Shown here piece after piece: positions 60,366-64,000 of a stretch of DNA of 64,000 nt. A program made the translations under genes and the position numbers. The notes under the pieces were generated by a model. That model had not been told where the DNA came from. It made no database searches and saw only the letters and a list, made by a program, of their open reading frames with translations. Position 1 is the first letter of the stretch. Each line of letters starts with the position of its first letter. Origin of the DNA: Pseudomonas sp. UBA5706 (GTDB lineage Bacteria > Pseudomonadota > Gammaproteobacteria > Pseudomonadales > Pseudomonadaceae); NCBI RefSeq assembly GCF_002419965.1, contig NZ_DIHC01000016.1:43496-107495 (forward strand), written 5' to 3'.

Positions 60366-60397
60366 AAATAAAGCCCGCACGAAGCGGGCTTTATTTC
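60366..60397. terminator. Two-way intrinsic terminator between brnQ and the lipoprotein gene
   Basis: AAATAAAGCCCGC pairs with GCGGGCTTTATTT (13 pairs, 5-base loop). It serves both convergent genes. Confidence 0.94.
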
Positions 60398-60413
60398 TTT
60401 GAAACTTTGGAAC

Positions 60414-60668
60414 TTACTGCTTAGTTGGTGCAGGCGCTTGTTCGTTGGCCTCTTTGGCGCGCTCTTGAGCAGCCTCGGCATTCTTCTGGGCAGCTTCCTG
60501 ACTTTCCTTGGCGGCGTCGTTCACTTTGTCTTGAGCCTTTTGCATCGACTCTTGGGATTGCTGTGCAGCCTTGTTGGCATCTTGCTGTTTATCTTCGGAT
60601 TTCTTGTCGCAGGCAGCGAGACCCAGGGTGGCAGAAAGCATGAGGGCAATGGCTAAAGTCTTACGCAT
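60414..60668 (-). CDS. Small helical lipoprotein
   Basis: An 84-residue predicted lipoprotein. The signal peptide ends in LGLAAC with lipid attachment at Cys20. The mature part is a highly charged, Gln/Ala/Lys/Glu-rich helix likely to form a coiled coil (AAQKNAEAAQERAKEANEQ), as in Lpp-like proteins, but it lacks a C-terminal lysine for wall linkage. ATG at 60668 follows AAGGAGA. I do not recognise a named family. Confidence 0.82.
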   Translation of the reverse strand: MRKTLAIALMLSATLGLAACDKKSEDKQQDANKAAQQSQESMQKAQDKVNDAAKESQEAAQKNAEAAQERAKEANEQAPAPTKQ

Positions 60669-60895
60669 GGGGTGTTTCTCCTTATTGAATATCTACCAGC
60701 CTTCGAACGCGCCGTTATAAAGTTAGTTCCATATTTGCGGCGGATAAAAAACAGGGCTGCTTTAACTGTTGTTTGCGGCGCACGCGCGTTTGCTGATTAA
60801 TCGTTTTTGCTACCGCGCGATTCATGGTAGCTGTGACAGGGTCCGCTATTTATCGATGAACAATCGAAGGGGAGCGCGCTTCACATCCGCCGCCT

Positions 60896-60923
60896 CTTGA
60901 AATCTCCAACCCAGCCCCCACCT
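60896..60923 (+). promoter_or_regulatory. Sigma-32 heat-shock promoter of htpG
   Basis: CTTGAAA (60896-60902) is followed after 13 bases by CCCCACCT (60916-60923). The -35 half and spacing are the same as in the ibpA promoter in this window. The rest of the 342-base gap (60669-60895) shows no gene. Confidence 0.83.
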
Positions 60924-60937
60924 TCATGACAACCCGT

Positions 60938-60969
60938 CGTCCAGCCCACATTTCTCTGGGTTCTGGACG
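60938..60969 (+). other. Hairpin at the 5' end of the htpG mRNA
   Basis: CGTCCAG (60938-60944) pairs with CTGGACG (60963-60969); inside, CCCA and TGGG can extend it. It lies within about 10 bases of the expected start of transcription and 41 bases before the start codon, so it does not hide the ribosome site. It may stabilise the mRNA. Confidence 0.65.
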
Positions 60970-61010
60970 GCTTCCCCCTCTTTGTGTGGACTGATTGGAG
61001 TTTGATAACC

Positions 61011-62915
61011 ATGAGTGTGGAAACTCAAAAGGAAACCCTGGGCTTCCAGACCGAGGTGAAGCAACTGCTGCACCTCATGATCCATTCGCTGTACTCGAAC
61101 AAGGAGATCTTTCTACGCGAGCTGATTTCCAACGCCTCCGACGCGGTGGACAAGCTTCGCTTCGAGGCCTTGTCCAAGCCTGAGTTGCTGGAAGGCGGCG
61201 CTGAGCTGAAGATTCGAGTGAGTTTTGACAAGGATGCGCAAACCGTTTCCCTGGAGGACAACGGCATTGGCATGAACCGCGACGATGTGATCACCCATCT
61301 GGGTACCATCGCCAAGTCTGGTACCGCGGATTTCATGAAGAACCTGACCGGAGACCAGAAGAAGGATTCGCACCTGATCGGTCAGTTTGGTGTGGGCTTC
61401 TATTCCGCGTTCATCGTTGCCGATAAGGTCGATGTCTATAGCCGCCGTGCAGGCACCCCTGCCAGCGAAGGTGTGCACTGGTCGTCCAAGGGTGAGGGTG
61501 ATTTCGAGGTCGCGACGATCGATAAGGCCGAGCGCGGTACACGTATCGTCCTGCACCTCAAGGCGGCGGAAAATGAGTTCGCCGACGGTTATCGCCTGCG
61601 TAATATCATCAAGAAATACTCCGATCACATTGCACTGCCGATCGAGCTGCCAAAAGAGCAAAGCGCCGTCGAAGGCGAGCCTGCGCCTGAGCAGGAATGG
61701 GAAACCGTCAACCGTGCCAGTGCCCTGTGGACCCGTCCACGCACCGAGGTGAAGGATGAGGAATACCAGGAGTTCTACAAGCACATCGCCCACGATTTCG
61801 AGAATCCGCTGAGCTGGAGCCACAACAAGGTCGAAGGCAAGCTGGAATACAACTCGCTGCTTTATGTGCCGGCACGTGCGCCGTTCGATCTGTATCAGCG
61901 TGAAGCTCCACGGGGTTTGAAGCTGTACGTACAGCGTGTGTTCGTTATGGATCAGGCCGAGTCATTCCTGCCGCTTTACTTGCGTTTCATCAAGGGTGTG
62001 GTCGACTCCAACGATTTGTCGCTGAACGTCTCCCGCGAGATTCTGCAGAAAGATCCGATCATCGACTCGATGAAGTCAGCGTTGACCAAGCGCGTGCTGG
62101 ACATGCTGGAGAAGCTGGCGAAGAACCAACCGGAGCAATACAAAGGCTTCTGGAAAAACTTCGGCCAGGTCATGAAAGAAGGTCCGGCCGAAGACTTTGC
62201 CAATAAGGAAAAGATCGCCGGTCTGCTGCGCTTCGCGTCGACCTCCGACGACAGCGGTGAGCAGAGCGTCGCACTGGCCGACTACCTGGCTCGCGCCAAA
62301 GAAGGCCAGGACAAGATCTACTACCTCACCGGCGAGAGCTACGCGCAGGTCAAGAACAGCCCGCACCTGGAAGTGTTCCGCAAGAAAGGCATCGAAGTGC
62401 TGTTGCTGACCGACCGTATCGACGAGTGGTTGATGAGCTACCTGAGCGACTTCGATAGCAAAGGCTTCGTCGATGTGGCCCGTGGCGATCTCGATCTCGG
62501 CAAGCTGGACTCCGAGGAGGACAAGAAAGCGCAGGAAGAAGTCGCCAAGGATAAAGAAGGCCTGATTGAGCGCCTGAAAGCGGCGCTGGGCGATGCGGTC
62601 AGCGAAGTTCGGGTTTCTCACCGCCTGACCGATTCGCCAGCGATTCTGGCTATCGGCGAGCAGGATCTGGGCCTGCAGATGCGTCAGATCCTGGAAGCCA
62701 GTGGGCAGAAGGTTCCGGATTCCAAGCCGATCTTCGAATTCAACCCGACTCATCCGCTGATCGGCAAGCTGGACAATGAGCAGAGCGAAGATCGCTTCAG
62801 CGAGTTGTCGCATATCCTGTTCGATCAGGCGGCGCTGGCCGCAGGCGACAGCCTGAAAGATCCGGCCGCTTACGTACGCCGTTTGAACAAGTTGCTCGTT
62901 GAGCTCTCGGTTTAA
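61011..62915 (+). CDS. htpG: Molecular chaperone HtpG (Hsp90)
   Basis: A 634-residue cytoplasmic Hsp90. The N-terminal ATPase has SLYSNKEIFLRELISNASDA, LEDNGIGMNRDDV and IGQFGVGFYSAFIVAD; the middle domain has SLNVSREILQ, and the C-terminal dimerisation domain ends at VELSV. ATG at 61011 begins the family N-terminus (SVETQKETLGFQTEV). Heat control is expected from the sigma-32 promoter upstream. Confidence 0.98.
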   Translation: MSVETQKETLGFQTEVKQLLHLMIHSLYSNKEIFLRELISNASDAVDKLRFEALSKPELLEGGAELKIRVSFDKDAQTVSLEDNGIGMNRDDVITHLGTIAKSGTADFMKNLTGDQKKDSHLIGQFGVGFYSAFIVADKVDVYSRRAGTPASEGVHWSSKGEGDFEVATIDKAERGTRIVLHLKAAENEFADGYRLRNIIKKYSDHIALPIELPKEQSAVEGEPAPEQEWETVNRASALWTRPRTEVKDEEYQEFYKHIAHDFENPLSWSHNKVEGKLEYNSLLYVPARAPFDLYQREAPRGLKLYVQRVFVMDQAESFLPLYLRFIKGVVDSNDLSLNVSREILQKDPIIDSMKSALTKRVLDMLEKLAKNQPEQYKGFWKNFGQVMKEGPAEDFANKEKIAGLLRFASTSDDSGEQSVALADYLARAKEGQDKIYYLTGESYAQVKNSPHLEVFRKKGIEVLLLTDRIDEWLMSYLSDFDSKGFVDVARGDLDLGKLDSEEDKKAQEEVAKDKEGLIERLKAALGDAVSEVRVSHRLTDSPAILAIGEQDLGLQMRQILEASGQKVPDSKPIFEFNPTHPLIGKLDNEQSEDRFSELSHILFDQAALAAGDSLKDPAAYVRRLNKLLVELSV

Positions 62916-62930
62916 CATCAGATGAACGTC

Positions 62931-62955
62931 AAAACCCGCTTCGGCGGGTTTTGTC
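62931..62955 (+). terminator. Intrinsic terminator of htpG
   Basis: AAAACCCGC pairs with GCGGGTTTT around loop TTCG, 15 bases after the htpG stop. Confidence 0.92.
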
Positions 62956-62991
62956 ATTGGGTCATCCTCATTCTCAAAGCAGGAGTCAGCA

Positions 62992-63717
62992 ATGAGTAAC
63001 GTTACTGTGCAATCAGTGGTGTATCAGATCGACGGCCAGCGCTACGAGAGTCGCCTGGTGTTCAGTGAGGGCGCGAGTGCCGCGCCAGGACTGGTGATGG
63101 CGCCGAACTGGATGGGCATCAGTGAGGATGCCGAGCAAATCGCCAGACAGGTTGCGGGCAAGGGCTACGTCGTGCTGCTGGCGGACCTCTACGGCCAGGA
63201 TGTGCGCCCGTGCAGTGGTGAAGAAGCAGCTGCGGCGATGATGCCTTTGAAAAACGACCGCGGTTTGCTGAACAAGCGTATGAAGGCCGCGCTTGATCAA
63301 CTGACCGGGCAGTCCGTCGCTGCGGTGGACACACGCCGCCTGGCGGCCTTCGGTTTTTGCTTCGGAGGTTGTTGTGCGCTTGAGCTGGCGCGTACCGGTG
63401 CGCCGCTGAAGGCCGCAGTATCGTTCCACGGCACTCTGGACACCACCAACCCGGACGGTGCAAAGAATATTCAGGGCAAGGTGCTGGTGCTGCACGGAGC
63501 GTCCGACCCCTTGGTGCCCAAAGAGCAACTGCCAGCGTTTGAAGCAGAGATGGATGCGGCCAACGTCGATTGGCAACTGTTGAGCTATGGCGGTGCAGTC
63601 CACTCATTCACCGACGTACACGCCAATAACCCGGGCAAGCAGATGTATAACCCGACCGTGTCCAAGCGCGCGTTCACGGCAATGCATAACTTGCTGGACG
63701 AAGTATTTGCTGAGTAA
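62992..63717 (+). CDS. Dienelactone hydrolase family protein
   Basis: A 241-residue alpha/beta hydrolase of the dienelactone hydrolase family. The triad is complete: nucleophile Cys in AFGFCFGGCCALEL, Asp in LHGASDPLVP and His in GGAVHSFTD. ATG at 62992 follows AGGAG. In this chromosomal place it is probably a housekeeping hydrolase and not a chlorocatechol enzyme, since no aromatic pathway genes are near. Confidence 0.9.
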   Translation: MSNVTVQSVVYQIDGQRYESRLVFSEGASAAPGLVMAPNWMGISEDAEQIARQVAGKGYVVLLADLYGQDVRPCSGEEAAAAMMPLKNDRGLLNKRMKAALDQLTGQSVAAVDTRRLAAFGFCFGGCCALELARTGAPLKAAVSFHGTLDTTNPDGAKNIQGKVLVLHGASDPLVPKEQLPAFEAEMDAANVDWQLLSYGGAVHSFTDVHANNPGKQMYNPTVSKRAFTAMHNLLDEVFAE

Positions 63718-63757
63718 TACCCGATGGCCGAAGCGAGACTGCTCGCTTCGTGACGCA

Positions 63758-63789
63758 TGAAAAAGGCGCCTGAAGAGGCGCCTTTTTCA
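63758..63789. terminator. Two-way intrinsic terminator before fabB
   Basis: TGAAAAAGGCGCC pairs with GGCGCCTTTTTCA (13 pairs, 6-base loop). It serves both the hydrolase gene and the convergent fabB. A separate hairpin GAAGCGAG/CTCGCTTC lies just before it. Confidence 0.94.
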
Positions 63790-63806
63790 TCTTGCAACAG
63801 GCCGGA

Positions 63807-64000
63807 TTACTGACCGGTCCAGCGCTTCATCACCAGCGTGGCGTTGGTGCCACCAAAACCGAAGCTGTTGCTCATGACCAGATTGATCTCGGCGTTCTCG
63901 CGAGTCTTGGTCAGGATTGGCATGTCAGCAACCTCTGGGTCCATTTCGTCGATGTTGGCCGAGCCCGCCATGAAGTTGCCTTCCATCATCAGCATGCAGT
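63807..64000 (-). CDS. fabB: 3-oxoacyl-ACP synthase I, C-terminal end (partial)
   Basis: Only the last 64 or so codons are in the window. The segment NLVMSNSFGFGGTNATLVM is the conserved C-terminal motif of beta-ketoacyl-ACP synthases, and FMAGSANIDEMDPEVADMP fits FabB better than FabF. The gene continues past the right edge; the actual start is not visible. Confidence 0.9.
   Translation of the reverse strand, partial: CMLMMEGNFMAGSANIDEMDPEVADMPILTKTRENAEINLVMSNSFGFGGTNATLVMKRWTGQ

Noticed and set aside
1..64000. Mobile elements, phage genes, CRISPR arrays, rRNA
   Set aside because: I looked for transposases, integrases, att duplications near the tRNAs, repeat-spacer arrays and rRNA and found none; only REP-type and short tandem repeats are present.

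Overview
The window is a chromosomal stretch of a Pseudomonas, most likely of the fluorescens/syringae lineage. The evidence is the gene order (gltX, Ala/Glu tRNAs, ibpA, LysR, leuCDB, asd; etfQO next to etfBA; gltA opposite sdhCDAB-sucAB-lpd-sucCD, then a braB-type transporter, htpG and fabB), GC-rich codon use, and Pseudomonas-type REP and palindromic repeats. I cannot name the species. I see no prophage, insertion sequence, CRISPR array or plasmid gene, and nearly all genes are intact. The left part (1-13.4 kb) is accessory metabolism: a GMC oxidoreductase, an NCS1 permease, a PuuC/KauB-like aldehyde dehydrogenase, a LysR regulator, an M20 deacylase (ArgE-like), a DUF1028 protein, an SpuC-like aminotransferase, a TetR regulator, an EamA exporter, a flavin monooxygenase and a RidA protein. 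Together they look like a dissected catabolic pathway for an N-acylated amine or polyamine-like compound; the substrate cannot be read from sequence. The 13.7-26.1 kb part is housekeeping: gltX, a perfect-spacing promoter driving four tRNAs (Ala-Glu-Ala-Glu), a thioesterase, dusC, ibpA with a sigma-32 promoter and a short ROSE-type RNA thermometer, a PAS-PAS-GGDEF-EAL protein, a LysR gene divergent from leuC, leuCDB and asd. The leuC leader has an unusual fold flanked by a 17-base direct repeat. The 26.3-35.5 kb part is accessory again: a membrane acyltransferase, the D-galactonate genes dgoK-dgoA-dgoD with an MFS transporter and an IclR regulator (candidate operator over the promoter and a perfect Hfq/Crc AAnAAnAA motif at the first ribosome site), and a zinc alcohol dehydrogenase divergent from an AraC regulator. 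The 35.8-45.3 kb part carries the electron-transfer flavoprotein system (etfQO facing etfBA across a PsrA-type operator), an envelope operon (periplasmic binding protein, DUF4398 lipoprotein, OmpA-like lipoprotein), a MocR-type regulator, a low-complexity lipoprotein, a YkgJ protein and a START-domain protein. The 45.4-64 kb part is the TCA-cycle block: gltA divergent from sdhCDAB, sucAB, lpd, sucCD, with structured leaders before sucA and sucC that sit where the described sucA-II and sucC RNA motifs occur, then a branched-chain amino acid carrier with a possibly switching leader, a small lipoprotein, htpG with a sigma-32 promoter, a dienelactone hydrolase-like protein and the 3' end of fabB. 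The best candidates for something undescribed are the leuC leader, the brnQ/braB leader, the amine-type catabolic locus and the binding protein/DUF4398/OmpA operon.
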